DNA of 13,044 nucleotides from Flavobacteriaceae bacterium (GTDB lineage Bacteria > Bacteroidota > Bacteroidia > Flavobacteriales > Flavobacteriaceae): positions 1 through 13,044 of the forward strand of contig JAGKWW010000067.1 in NCBI GenBank assembly GCA_021151665.1, given 5' to 3'. A program made the position numbers and the translations under genes. The notes under the pieces are model-generated. The model was not told where the DNA came from, did no database searches, and worked only from the letters and a program-made list of their open reading frames with translations. Shown here in pieces: positions 5,358-13,044 of the stretch (position 1 is the stretch's first letter; each line of letters begins with the position of its first letter).

Positions 5358-7757
5358 ATGGCACAAAAACCAAAATCGGTAACATACAAAGTAATATCCG
5401 GCTATCTGTTGCTAAGTATACTGGCAGCGGGAGCCGTTTTTTTTATATACCGCCAAATCATTACTTTATCGCACCCGTATGGCGCAGAGCGGGACAACAA
5501 AAAGCTGCTGAACGCAGGCAATACTATCGCGGCGCTGTACTCGTCCGAAGCTGCTGCCCGGCAATATATGCTTTCGGGTTCAAAGCCCGACAGCACGCGC
5601 TATAAGCAGGCCCTTGACAGCGTACATCACCAGATTGCGCTGCTGCGCGCGGGGGCTACCCCAAAAATTACGGCGGAGCTGGATTCAGTATCGCTACTAC
5701 TTCAACGTAAAGACCGGAGCATACATGATATATTGGCCTACAGGTCGGCTACGGCCTGGGAAAACACGTTCAGGAAAGCGGCGGGCAAGGTTTATAATGT
5801 AAAGGATTCGATCTTCAATGTGTCGCCGCCGGTACGAACCGACAAGCAAAACCAGTACAATAAGCTTCTGGCAGCTTTCCTTTCGAGGCGGCAAATGGAC
5901 TCGCTAAGCAAACTGCCGGTATCTAACGATTCGCTTACCCGGGCTTTCAGTAAGGCGTTCAATACGCTTATGGTGCGTGATAACCGCATGAGGCTGCAGC
6001 TTTACCGGAAGGAGCAAAAAATGCTTGAGGAAAACCGCATGATAAGCGACCAGCTTCGCGCCATTCTAATGTCGGTAGAACGCGAATTTATAGAAAGCAC
6101 GTACAGCCGTATACGAGAAAATGAACGTTCTGTAGAAAAAACCTTCAACACCCTAGCACTAGCGGGGGCTGGCGCAGCCGTTTTAATACTTGCGCTAATG
6201 TACGTTATCGTGCGCGACCTTTCGATAAACCAGCAATACCGGCGACGCCTTGAAATGCTCAACGACGAAAATCAGGGGCTGCTTAAAACCAAATCGATGC
6301 TGATGGCTATGGTAACGCACGACCTGCAAACACCCCTCGGGAGCATTATGGGTTTTAACAACCTTTTGCAGCAATCTTCGGTCAATAGTAAGCAGCAACT
6401 CTACCTGGATAATATTCAACAGTCAGCCGAATACATCCTGAAGCTGGTAAACGACCTGCTCGATTTTTCAAAACTTGAAAACAACAGCCTCACGGTAATA
6501 AAGAATTCTGTTAACCTGCGCGAACTCATTGAAAGCACGTGCCTCAACCTGCAGCCGATAGCCTTGCAGAAAGACATCGAGCTCTTATTTGATACCGATG
6601 GGCTTTCTCCCGAATATTTTAATACCGATGCTTACCGCCTCCGGCAGGTGCTTACCAACATCATCAGCAACGCTATAAAATTTACTGCAGAGGGCTCTGT
6701 AGAAGTTACCGCCAATAAAAATGGCAACACCGTTGTAATCGCTATTGTAGATACCGGCATAGGCATTGCACCCAACAAGCAGGCAGATGTTTTCCGTGAA
6801 TTCACGCAGGCGCACAGCGATATTGAGCGCGCATATGGCGGCACGGGCCTAGGGCTTACCATTTCAAAGCGTATCATTGAACTGCTTGGCGGAACCATAA
6901 CGCTTGAGAGTGAAGAAGGCAAAGGGTCTATTTTTACCATTTCCCTTCCGGCAGAAACCGCAACAGTGCCGGCCGTAGAAGCTACGAATCCAACAGAAGA
7001 AAAAGTTACGGGGCTAAAAGGCCGCATACTTGTTGTAGACGATGATGCCACGCAGCTTGCGCTGATGAAGGAGGTACTCACAAACCTGGGCATGGAAGTA
7101 ACCACCGAAGGTAACCCGGGAAACGCCCTTCCAATACTCGAACGTCGCCGCTATGATATTGTGCTTAGTGACGTTCAAATGCCGGTGATGGATGGGTTTA
7201 TGTTTGTGCACCGCATACGGAGCCATTCTTCACCCGCCATAAACAGCATCCCTGTTATAGCACTTTCCGGCCGCCGCGACCTTGATGAAGGTTATTATAC
7301 GAATATGGGGTTCTCCGCCTGCCACCCTAAGCCGGTAAAGCCCGAAACCCTTGTAAATATGCTGGGCCACGTTCGGGCAAAAAGGGAAATAAAAAATCAC
7401 AGCCGGCCTGCTGCTGCGGAACAACCGTCATTATACAATCTTCAAAGCCTTTCACGGTTTACTTTTGGCGATGATGACGCTCTAAAGTCGATATTGAAAA
7501 CATTTATTACTTCTGCAGACGAGAATTGTAAAGCATTACGCAACGCGGTAAAGAATCGTGATGACGATAAGCTGGGTGAGGTCGCGCATAAAATGATCCC
7601 GATGCTCCGACAGATGGAAGTAAACGAAATCGTAGGATTGCTGGAGCCCGTTGAAGATCATAAACTAAACATAACCTGGAAAGAAAAAGGCGATTACGTA
7701 GATAAAATATGTGAAAAAGTGGCGGAATTATGCTATTCGCTCTCCACGCATTTTTAA
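5358..7757 (+). CDS. Hybrid sensor histidine kinase (sensor-HisKA-HATPase-REC-Hpt)
   Basis: This 799-residue inner-membrane kinase has a first membrane helix at about 13-31 and a second at about 264-286. They flank a roughly 230-residue, mostly helical periplasmic region resembling a CHASE3-type bundle at its start (SEAAARQYMLSG). Then come HisKA with His321 (THDLQTPLGS), the ATP-binding domain with Asn438, DTGIGI at 465-470 and GGTGLGL at 494-500, a receiver with D561-D563, phospho-acceptor Asp605 (LSDVQMP) and Lys658, and a C-terminal Hpt with His744 (AHKMIPMLRQM). All phosphotransfer residues are present, so a His-Asp-His relay inside one protein is expected. The final acceptor is most likely Asp53 of the convergent NtrC-type regulator at 7754-9073, with which it shares four bases at the stop. 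The signal sensed is unknown. Confidence 0.93.
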   Translation: MAQKPKSVTYKVISGYLLLSILAAGAVFFIYRQIITLSHPYGAERDNKKLLNAGNTIAALYSSEAAARQYMLSGSKPDSTRYKQALDSVHHQIALLRAGATPKITAELDSVSLLLQRKDRSIHDILAYRSATAWENTFRKAAGKVYNVKDSIFNVSPPVRTDKQNQYNKLLAAFLSRRQMDSLSKLPVSNDSLTRAFSKAFNTLMVRDNRMRLQLYRKEQKMLEENRMISDQLRAILMSVEREFIESTYSRIRENERSVEKTFNTLALAGAGAAVLILALMYVIVRDLSINQQYRRRLEMLNDENQGLLKTKSMLMAMVTHDLQTPLGSIMGFNNLLQQSSVNSKQQLYLDNIQQSAEYILKLVNDLLDFSKLENNSLTVIKNSVNLRELIESTCLNLQPIALQKDIELLFDTDGLSPEYFNTDAYRLRQVLTNIISNAIKFTAEGSVEVTANKNGNTVVIAIVDTGIGIAPNKQADVFREFTQAHSDIERAYGGTGLGLTISKRIIELLGGTITLESEEGKGSIFTISLPAETATVPAVEATNPTEEKVTGLKGRILVVDDDATQLALMKEVLTNLGMEVTTEGNPGNALPILERRRYDIVLSDVQMPVMDGFMFVHRIRSHSSPAINSIPVIALSGRRDLDEGYYTNMGFSACHPKPVKPETLVNMLGHVRAKREIKNHSRPAAAEQPSLYNLQSLSRFTFGDDDALKSILKTFITSADENCKALRNAVKNRDDDKLGEVAHKMIPMLRQMEVNEIVGLLEPVEDHKLNITWKEKGDYVDKICEKVAELCYSLSTHF

Positions 7758-9073
7758 AGATCCAGATTATAGAGCCTAAGCTTGTTGTATAGCGTTTTAC
7801 GATCGATATCCAGAAGGCGGGCAGCCTTAGATTTGTTGTAATTTGTACGTTCTAACGCATCTTTAATAGCTTCTTCTTCATTATGCTTACTGTATGATAT
7901 AGCACTACCCCGCTGCATTTCGGCGGGAAGCACCGTAAGAGGAATGAGATCTGTAGTAGTAAGGAGAACGGAGCGCTTGATTATATTTTTCATTTCACGC
8001 AGGTTACCGGGCCATTCGTAAGACCGGAACAATTCGTCAACTTCAGGCGAAAAGCCCCGAACGGCCTTGCCAAGCTCTGCATTGGCCTGATTAAGAAAGT
8101 GGCCGGCAAACATCATAATATCCTTTCCGCGTTCACGAAGTTTTGGCACCCTTATGCAGAATTCGTTGAGCCTGTGATACAGGTCTTCGCGAAAATCGCC
8201 ACGCTTTACTGCTTCAGAAAGATCTTCATTTGTGGCTGCAACTACCCTTATATCAACATCAATTTCGCGACTGCTGCCTACAGGCTTTACCTTGCGCTCC
8301 TGCAATGCCCTCAAAAGCTGTACCTGTACCTCATAGGAAAGATTGCCTACTTCGTCCAGAAAAAGCGTACCCCCGTTTGCAGCCTCAAAATGGCCCGTCT
8401 TATCATTTACTGCTCCGGTAAACGACCCTTTTATGTGGCCAAAAAACTCGCTCGAGGCAAGCTCTTTTGGTATTGCGCCACAGTCTACCGCGATGTAGGG
8501 CTGTGCTGCACGCTTGCTTTTCAGATGAATCTCTTTCGCAATATATTCTTTTCCTGTTCCGCTATCTCCTATAATGAGGACAGACATATCTGTAGGGCCT
8601 ACCAGGCCAATATGCTCATAAAGCTGCTTAGAATCTTCACTCGTACCCTTTACGAAAGCTGGAATGCTGATCTTATCGTTACCGGAAACTGTGTCGGGCT
8701 CCTTTGTAGTTTTTCGTTTTAGGGCAAGCTGAATGGTATGGAGAATTTCGTCGGGGTTAATAGGCTTGCCTACATAATCAAAAGCACCCAGTTTCATCGC
8801 ATTGACTGCAGCGCGAATATCGGTATACCCTGTCATAAGTATTACCTGTGTATCCAGATTTACAGATTTGGCAGCTTTGAGTATATCGAGACCATCGGCA
8901 TCGGGCAGCCGCATATCGGTAAGGATGATATCATAAGGGCGTGCTGTAATTTCCTGCCGGGCTTCTTCTCCGGAAAATGCGCTTACCACGTCATATCCCC
9001 GCTTTTGCAAAAATGTTTTAAGCATTACGCAAAAAGCAGTATCATCATCTGTTACAAGTATCCTGTGGCCCAT
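7754..9073 (-). CDS. Sigma-54-dependent NtrC-family response regulator
   Basis: This 439-residue transcriptional activator has a receiver at about 4-118 (D10-D11, phospho-acceptor Asp53 in ILTDMRLP, Thr81, Lys103), a sigma-54 AAA+ domain at about 140-370 and a Fis-type HTH at about 400-436 (NYNKSKAARLLDIDRKTLYNKL region). The AAA+ domain has Walker A GDSGTGKE at 169-176, Walker B GGTLFLDE at 234-241, and RHRLNEF-like sensor sequence LYHRLNEF at 298-305. The sigma-54 contact loop reads GSFTGA (216-221) rather than GAFTGA; the key Thr is kept. It would activate sigma-54 promoters with ATP when phosphorylated, probably by the convergent hybrid kinase. The ATG at 9071-9073 starts right at the receiver. 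Its regulon is unknown, and no clear sigma-54 promoter was seen in this window. Confidence 0.95.
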   Translation of the reverse strand: MGHRILVTDDDTAFCVMLKTFLQKRGYDVVSAFSGEEARQEITARPYDIILTDMRLPDADGLDILKAAKSVNLDTQVILMTGYTDIRAAVNAMKLGAFDYVGKPINPDEILHTIQLALKRKTTKEPDTVSGNDKISIPAFVKGTSEDSKQLYEHIGLVGPTDMSVLIIGDSGTGKEYIAKEIHLKSKRAAQPYIAVDCGAIPKELASSEFFGHIKGSFTGAVNDKTGHFEAANGGTLFLDEVGNLSYEVQVQLLRALQERKVKPVGSSREIDVDIRVVAATNEDLSEAVKRGDFREDLYHRLNEFCIRVPKLRERGKDIMMFAGHFLNQANAELGKAVRGFSPEVDELFRSYEWPGNLREMKNIIKRSVLLTTTDLIPLTVLPAEMQRGSAISYSKHNEEEAIKDALERTNYNKSKAARLLDIDRKTLYNKLRLYNLDL

Positions 9074-9090
9074 CCTTAATAAAATATCTA

Positions 9091-9098
9091 CAAAAATA
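9091..9098 (-). promoter_or_regulatory. Candidate -7 box for the NtrC-type regulator gene
   Basis: On the minus strand these bases read TATTTTTG, matching TAnnTTTG, and lie 18 bases upstream of the ATG. There is no TTG at the usual -33 spacing, so the match is only partial and could be chance in AT-rich DNA. Confidence 0.3.
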
Positions 9099-9123
9099 CT
9101 ACAACGAGGTTACGCTTACTGTT

Positions 9124-9160
9124 AATAAAAAACAAAAGGAGATGCAGAGCACCTCCTTTG
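9124..9160 (-). terminator. Rho-independent terminator upstream of the NtrC-type gene
   Basis: Arms AAAGGAG (9135-9141) and CTCCTTT (9153-9159) pair, with an inner TGC/GCA continuation after one mismatch. On the minus strand the hairpin is followed by TGTTTTTTATT. It therefore ends transcripts coming from the T9SS protein gene, about 185 bases beyond that gene's stop, and insulates the regulator gene. Confidence 0.7.
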
Positions 9161-9342
9161 CTGAAGAATAATCTTCTTAAATCACCTTACTATATTACCA
9201 CCTAAAAATTTTACAGTTTATAAAAAGTAAAAACTGTACCAAAGTGAAAGAGTAATATAAGAATCTGTATTACAATGTTTTAAAATAAGATCAAGCCTAT
9301 TATTTATGTAGATATTGTAGAAGTAATGTGTGGAATTCTACA
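9161..9342 (-). other. Long 3' region of the T9SS protein gene with two inverted repeats
   Basis: These 182 AT-rich bases lie between the T9SS gene stop and its terminator and contain no convincing ORF. Perfect inverted repeats are seen at 9212-9219/9231-9238 (TACAGTTT/AAACTGTA, 11-base loop) and 9316-9322/9336-9342 (TGTAGAA/TTCTACA, 13-base loop). Neither is followed by a clean T-run on the minus strand. They could be mRNA 3' structures or protein-binding sites; no RNA family is recognised. Confidence 0.35.
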
Positions 9343-12300
9343 CTAACGCAACATCGCGAAATGCCCCTTAAGGATACGCCCGTCATGTCTTTTAACCACA
9401 AACCAGTAATCGGTAGAAGGAAGCCTGGCACCATTATAAGTCCCGTCCCAACCTGCGCTTCCGCCGGAAAAGGATTTGAGCAACTTACCCATCCTGTCGT
9501 ATATCTCGATTTCCATATCCGGTTCCATTACGGAATATTCGATGGTCCATTTCTCATTATATCCGTCACCGTTAGGGGTAAAAAATTTCGGATATGACAT
9601 CAGCACAACTTCCCGTTTTATTAAACCACAGCCGTTGGCATCCTTGATATAAACGGTATAAACCCCGGTCTCGAGATGGCTGAATACGTTATCAGGCTGA
9701 TACGTTCCACCATCAAGCGAGTATTCATAGGTACCCGGCTCAGTTACGTTTACCGTAATCTGGTTTTCGTTCGTTGTCCAGTCAATCAAATCAAAAGCGA
9801 CATCTTCCGGAGCATGGCTCATATCAACGCGTACTGTCTTTTCTGATGTACAACCATTGCTATTACTTACCATTACTGTATAGTCGCCGGGCTCATCGAC
9901 GATCAGAGAGCGACCGCTTACCGGCGCGGACCAACCGGTGTGATTCCATTGATAACCCGCAAACCCTGCATCTGCCACCAGGGTGGTTGTTTCGCCTTCG
10001 CACAGATATGCCTGGACATCCATCGTGAGATCCGGTTTTCTGCTTACAACCAGATCAAATGAGGTCACGGCATTGCAGATAGGGATTGAGTTATGAACTA
10101 CCCGTGCATAGATGGTCTCCGGGCTTGCCACGTTGGTATAGCTTTCTGGTAGCGCATTTACTCCGGCCTGGGCATCTGCAGCCGAGGTATAAAAAGTAAT
10201 AGTATACTGCGAAAGGCTTTGGCTTGCCCCCAATATCTGGGCTTTTTTAGTAGCGAGATCAAATACGGCGCCTGTGGTAGGATCTAAGGGCTCTACGCAT
10301 TGAACGAAGGCTCCCGGAGTATTGGCCGACACTAAAGACGGTAAGGTACCGATATTTATAATAGCAGGATCAATATTACCACAACCATCTTCAACCTCAA
10401 ACTTATATACGGCGGGAGTTAAGTTAGAAAAAATATTGCTGGAACCATTGTTAAGTGTAAAGGGCGCGCCATTCTTCTGCGTTATCCGAAAATTGTAGGG
10501 TGCAAGCCCGCCTTCAACTTCCAGGTACACATCATTCGGGTTGTTAAGGCAGGCAAGCGTGTAGGCATTAGTAATGCGTATGCCATCGATAAAGGTAAAT
10601 TCGCCCAAAATTTCAGTACACACCTTGTCGCCCACGGCAGGGGCGTATCCGGAAAAAATCTTGATAAGACGAAAAGTCCCTTCTTCTGTAGTATTGTAAA
10701 GAGTGGTGTTATTGGGTAGCGACAGTGAATTCGTGGCATCGGGTACAGATCCTTCTGCAAAAGGTGCGCCTGTTTGCGGATGCATCCACTGGCCTGTCGC
10801 GTCTTTCTGCTGCAACCAGTATGAGGCATCTGCCGCAGCGGAAGCATCATGTACGGCGACATCAAAGGAGCCACAGTGCTGCGTATAGTTGAACGGTACA
10901 GGATCGGGATGATAGCCCGTTATAACCGCGGTAACACTTCTTTGAATGCCACATACATCCGTACCGGCAAACGTATATGAGCCTTCGGGGAGTGCCTCAA
11001 GGTAAAGCTCTCCCGTAGCAGATGAGATTCCGGAACTAACGTTATGCGGTAATGGCTGTGTGAAAGTTGAGGGTGCCGAAATAACCCTTACCTCGACCAA
11101 AGGTGCATTGGCGCTTCTGATACGTATCGATCCGTTGTTGGTACTGCAGTCGATCTTTGTATAAGCAAAAAAGTCCTGCTCTATAAAAGCCGGCACATTA
11201 ACAGGGATCGTATACGTATTATTACAGTCGTCTACCAGGACAAGTTCGTAATCCCCTATTGGCATATTATTAAGTACCAGTTTGTCGCCATTAATAAACG
11301 TATTGACATTCTGGGGTAATGCAGGCGTATAAGTGGCAGGTGCAACCGAAATGGTCGCAGACACAATCAACCTTGGAGCGGCGGTGGCTGTAATTCGGCC
11401 CAGTACAGAATAACATCCGTTATTACGGCCAGTTGCTATGGGCGGGGGCAGCGTGTTTACCACCGTAAAAGTAACAGATCCCGTACGGCCGCAGGCATCT
11501 GTAATACTAACTTCGTACGGCCCTTCAGGTAAAGTATTTGTTGCCGATCCAAAAATAATTTCATCCGTTGTAAAAGGTCCAGGATAGCTGCTGTTATATA
11601 AGGCGGGATTAAATGTCGAAGGCGCGTTTACAAAATTTAGATTGTAAGGCGGCATAAAGTTATTGGCGTGCAAGGTTAAAAACTGCTGCCCGCATGTATT
11701 GGGTGTGAGTTGGTTGGTAAGGGTAGGCAACGGATTGACCACGTTTCCTGATTTGGTTACCACTGTACCGCAGGCATCGGTATAGACCATAGAATAGGTA
11801 TAGGGAGTGCTGCCGTATAATGGTACCGTTTTAACCACATTTACCGACGCGCCGCCGGAAGAAATAGTTTCGGTCGACACTATCGGAGGATCTCCATTAG
11901 GCGGAACAAGCGTATACAGTACCGATACAGGGTAACTGATGCTGGTTCCTGATGACGCACTGATGGTGTTACTCACATTTACAGCATTGCATCCTGCCAA
12001 AGCTGCATCGGGGTATGAAGTATCGGCAATTATCGGGGGAACAGCACTTAGTATAAGCGTGTAGGCTTGCACTACTGCCACACCGCACTGATTGATAACA
12101 CGGATGTTATAAGTACCCTGAGGCAGATTACTAAACTCGTTAGATGCCTGCTGTGGCCTTGTTACGGGACCAGAAAGAATTTCATAGGCCGATGCGGTGC
12201 CGGTAAGGGTATTCACTATTATCTTTCCTCCTCCGGTACAGCCCTGATTTGCAGCCGTTACTGCGTATGTAAGCGGGATCATGGTGTTATCTATAATGAT

Positions 12301-12630
12301 GTCCTGCTGCTTAGAATTGGAAAGGCTATTCAGCATTTGCGTAGCAATGATTCTGTAAGTGCCGGCATTAAGGCTACCTAAAAAATTGGTGCTTAAAACA
12401 GAGATCGGGACATCTGTATCCGGAAGCTGATATATTGTGTATAAAAAAGTCGCTAACGGTGTGGTGTTGGAAACACTAAATGTCAGCGTACCGTTTCCAA
12501 GACAACTTTCATCAGTTTTCGTTACACTGAGATTAAAGTCTGCAAGTTGTGCATAAGACGAAACGACAAATACCAAAGAAAAAACTACGGTTAAAAACTT
12601 CCCCATCCCTAAACTTTTCTGACTCTGCAC
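9343..12630 (-). CDS. Secreted T9SS type B surface protein with SprB-like repeats
   Basis: The protein has 1095 residues from the GTG at 12628-12630, or 1087 from the ATG at 12604-12606, which gives a compact signal peptide; either start is possible. A hydrophobic signal segment at about 11-27 is cleaved near SYA-Q. The body is built of degenerate beta-rich modules with the recurring pattern (G)xYxxxxxDxCG at about 172, 276, 370, 460, 551, 741 and 989, spaced about 90-105 residues in the middle, resembling SprB-type repeats of gliding-motility adhesins. A C-terminal type B sorting domain (about 1013-1095) has FFTPNGDGYNEKW, IYDRMGKLL, GWDGTYNG, LPSTDYWF and DGR...GHF. It is expected to cross the outer membrane by T9SS and be retained or released at the cell surface. 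Its role (adhesion, gliding or polymer binding) is not determined; there is no catalytic domain. It appears monocistronic. Confidence 0.92.
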   Translation of the reverse strand: MQSQKSLGMGKFLTVVFSLVFVVSSYAQLADFNLSVTKTDESCLGNGTLTFSVSNTTPLATFLYTIYQLPDTDVPISVLSTNFLGSLNAGTYRIIATQMLNSLSNSKQQDIIIDNTMIPLTYAVTAANQGCTGGGKIIVNTLTGTASAYEILSGPVTRPQQASNEFSNLPQGTYNIRVINQCGVAVVQAYTLILSAVPPIIADTSYPDAALAGCNAVNVSNTISASSGTSISYPVSVLYTLVPPNGDPPIVSTETISSGGASVNVVKTVPLYGSTPYTYSMVYTDACGTVVTKSGNVVNPLPTLTNQLTPNTCGQQFLTLHANNFMPPYNLNFVNAPSTFNPALYNSSYPGPFTTDEIIFGSATNTLPEGPYEVSITDACGRTGSVTFTVVNTLPPPIATGRNNGCYSVLGRITATAAPRLIVSATISVAPATYTPALPQNVNTFINGDKLVLNNMPIGDYELVLVDDCNNTYTIPVNVPAFIEQDFFAYTKIDCSTNNGSIRIRSANAPLVEVRVISAPSTFTQPLPHNVSSGISSATGELYLEALPEGSYTFAGTDVCGIQRSVTAVITGYHPDPVPFNYTQHCGSFDVAVHDASAAADASYWLQQKDATGQWMHPQTGAPFAEGSVPDATNSLSLPNNTTLYNTTEEGTFRLIKIFSGYAPAVGDKVCTEILGEFTFIDGIRITNAYTLACLNNPNDVYLEVEGGLAPYNFRITQKNGAPFTLNNGSSNIFSNLTPAVYKFEVEDGCGNIDPAIINIGTLPSLVSANTPGAFVQCVEPLDPTTGAVFDLATKKAQILGASQSLSQYTITFYTSAADAQAGVNALPESYTNVASPETIYARVVHNSIPICNAVTSFDLVVSRKPDLTMDVQAYLCEGETTTLVADAGFAGYQWNHTGWSAPVSGRSLIVDEPGDYTVMVSNSNGCTSEKTVRVDMSHAPEDVAFDLIDWTTNENQITVNVTEPGTYEYSLDGGTYQPDNVFSHLETGVYTVYIKDANGCGLIKREVVLMSYPKFFTPNGDGYNEKWTIEYSVMEPDMEIEIYDRMGKLLKSFSGGSAGWDGTYNGARLPSTDYWFVVKRHDGRILKGHFAMLR

Positions 12631-12661
12631 ATCGGGTTATTATTCTAATCCAGCTTACTAA

Positions 12662-12696
12662 CAAATTTAGTAAATAATTAACTTTAATAAAGTTAA
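12662..12696 (-). promoter_or_regulatory. Promoter and 19-bp palindrome upstream of the T9SS protein gene
   Basis: On the minus strand 12669-12662 reads TAAATTTG, a full match to the -7 element, giving a leader of about 25-50 bases depending on the start codon used. Eight bases upstream lies a perfect palindrome, TTAACTTTAATAAAGTTAA (12678-12696, 9-bp arms around one A), covering the -33 zone, where TTG is missing. This is a good place for a regulator to bind. Confidence 0.45.
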
Positions 12697-12945
12697 AGGA
12701 TTTAACTATAGAAAAAAAATATTCTGCTGTTAAATGAAGGGAGAAGTTTACTACTAATTGTGAAATAAACTGCGATTAAAATAACGGATCTCTATTTGTA
12801 TATGTTTGTCTTGTATTCTGTTTCTTTGAATATTCATTCCGGATATATCAAATATATTCCTGATTGCCTTTTTAAACTTTAACTAATACTGGTACAGTTG
12901 GGATAAAAATGTGGCTGGGAGCTTTCGAGGATTTAGGGTATAAGC
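12697..12945. other. AT-rich intergenic stretch with no gene seen
   Basis: These 249 bases separate the rRNA operon end from the T9SS gene control region; the whole gene-free gap is 12631-12985. No ORF with a credible start, no tRNA and no known RNA motif is visible. Isolated -7-like octamers occur on both strands (12801-12808 plus, 12849-12856 minus), without partner elements, and are expected by chance at this base composition. Confidence 0.6.
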
Positions 12946-12979
12946 AAAAAAAAAGTCCATATCATTTCTGATATGGACT
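12946..12979 (-). terminator. Terminator of the rRNA operon
   Basis: Arms 12954-12964 and 12969-12979 form an 11-bp perfect stem (AGTCCATATCA with its complement) with a TTTC loop. On the minus strand it is followed by a run of nine T (12954-12946, the first shared with the stem base). It lies a few bases beyond the 5S rRNA 3' end and closes that transcript. Confidence 0.93.
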
Positions 12980-12985
12980 CTAAAG

Positions 12986-13044
12986 AAAGGCGACGACATA
13001 CTCTCCCACAAGATGCAGTACCATCTGCGCAGGCGGGCTTAACT
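12986..13044 (-). rRNA. rrf: 5S ribosomal RNA (3' half, partial at window edge)
   Basis: On the minus strand this reads AGTTAAGCCCGCC, then GATGGTACTGC, then GGGAGAGTATGTCGTCGCC, which are the conserved central and 3' parts of bacterial 5S rRNA. About 58 of the usual 110-120 bases are present and the 5' half lies beyond the right edge. The terminator follows directly, so it is the last gene of an rRNA operon transcribed toward the T9SS gene. The exact 3' end is set by similarity to other 5S genes and may shift by a few bases. Confidence 0.93.

Noticed and set aside
6632..7105. Minus-strand ORF of 157 codons
   Set aside because: It is a shadow of the ATPase and receiver domains of the hybrid kinase, low in complexity and without a domain.
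8099..8722. Plus-strand ORF of 207 codons
   Set aside because: It is entirely antisense to the AAA+ domain of the NtrC-type regulator, whose motifs are all conserved; the ORF shows no recognisable domain.
12801..12856. TATGTTTG (plus) and TATATTTG (minus) as promoters
   Set aside because: Neither has a -33 TTG or a gene downstream in its direction that lacks a better promoter; such octamers are common in AT-rich DNA.

Overview
The window looks like a chromosomal segment of a Flavobacterium-like member of the Bacteroidota. The support is a protein with a type IX secretion (T9SS) type B C-terminal sorting domain, several TAnnTTTG-type -7 promoter boxes (one with a TTG exactly 19 bp upstream), weak Shine-Dalgarno sequences, a lipoprotein with a Bacteroidota-style acidic export signal, and a 5S rRNA 3' end matching that group. 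Most genes are recognisable; the unusual part is the first kilobase.

Region 1 (1-922, minus strand) is a tandem array of a roughly 186-bp unit. Each unit encodes a 53-residue predicted lipoprotein whose mature part is only 33 residues. One copy runs off the left edge, two are intact, and the promoter-proximal copy is an in-frame hybrid with two signal-peptide/lipobox segments. The intact mature peptides are identical in protein but differ by 6-7 synonymous codons pairwise. Upstream lie a candidate -7 box and two GTTACT direct repeats 21 bp apart, a geometry typical of LytTR regulator sites.

Region 2 (920-2418) holds two divergent response regulators with no kinase beside them: a LytTR-type regulator whose receiver has Glu in place of the phospho-acceptor Asp, and a receiver-HTH regulator with a normal Asp. 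A 9-bp-arm palindrome sits between them, just upstream of a -7 box.

Region 3 (2415-4740) is housekeeping: anmK (cell-wall sugar recycling) and a divergent short-chain-type acyl-CoA dehydrogenase ending in a strong terminator.

Region 4 (4741-9073) is regulatory: a small XRE-family protein with a C-terminal helical tail, then a membrane hybrid histidine kinase (sensor-HisKA-HATPase-REC-Hpt) convergent with a sigma-54-dependent NtrC-type response regulator. These two probably form one phosphorelay.

Region 5 (9074-13044) has a terminator-bearing intergenic stretch, a 1.1-kDa-residue-scale (about 1090 residues) secreted T9SS surface protein with repeated SprB-like modules, an AT-rich intergenic region with a 19-bp perfect palindrome, and the terminator and 3' half of a 5S rRNA gene, the end of an rRNA operon on the minus strand.

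Both convergent gene pairs (regulator/anmK and kinase/NtrC regulator) overlap by exactly the four bases TTAA, which supply the stop codons for both strands. The main hypothesis is that the micro-lipoprotein array is a recently amplified surface-lipoprotein family controlled by the adjacent atypical LytTR regulator.
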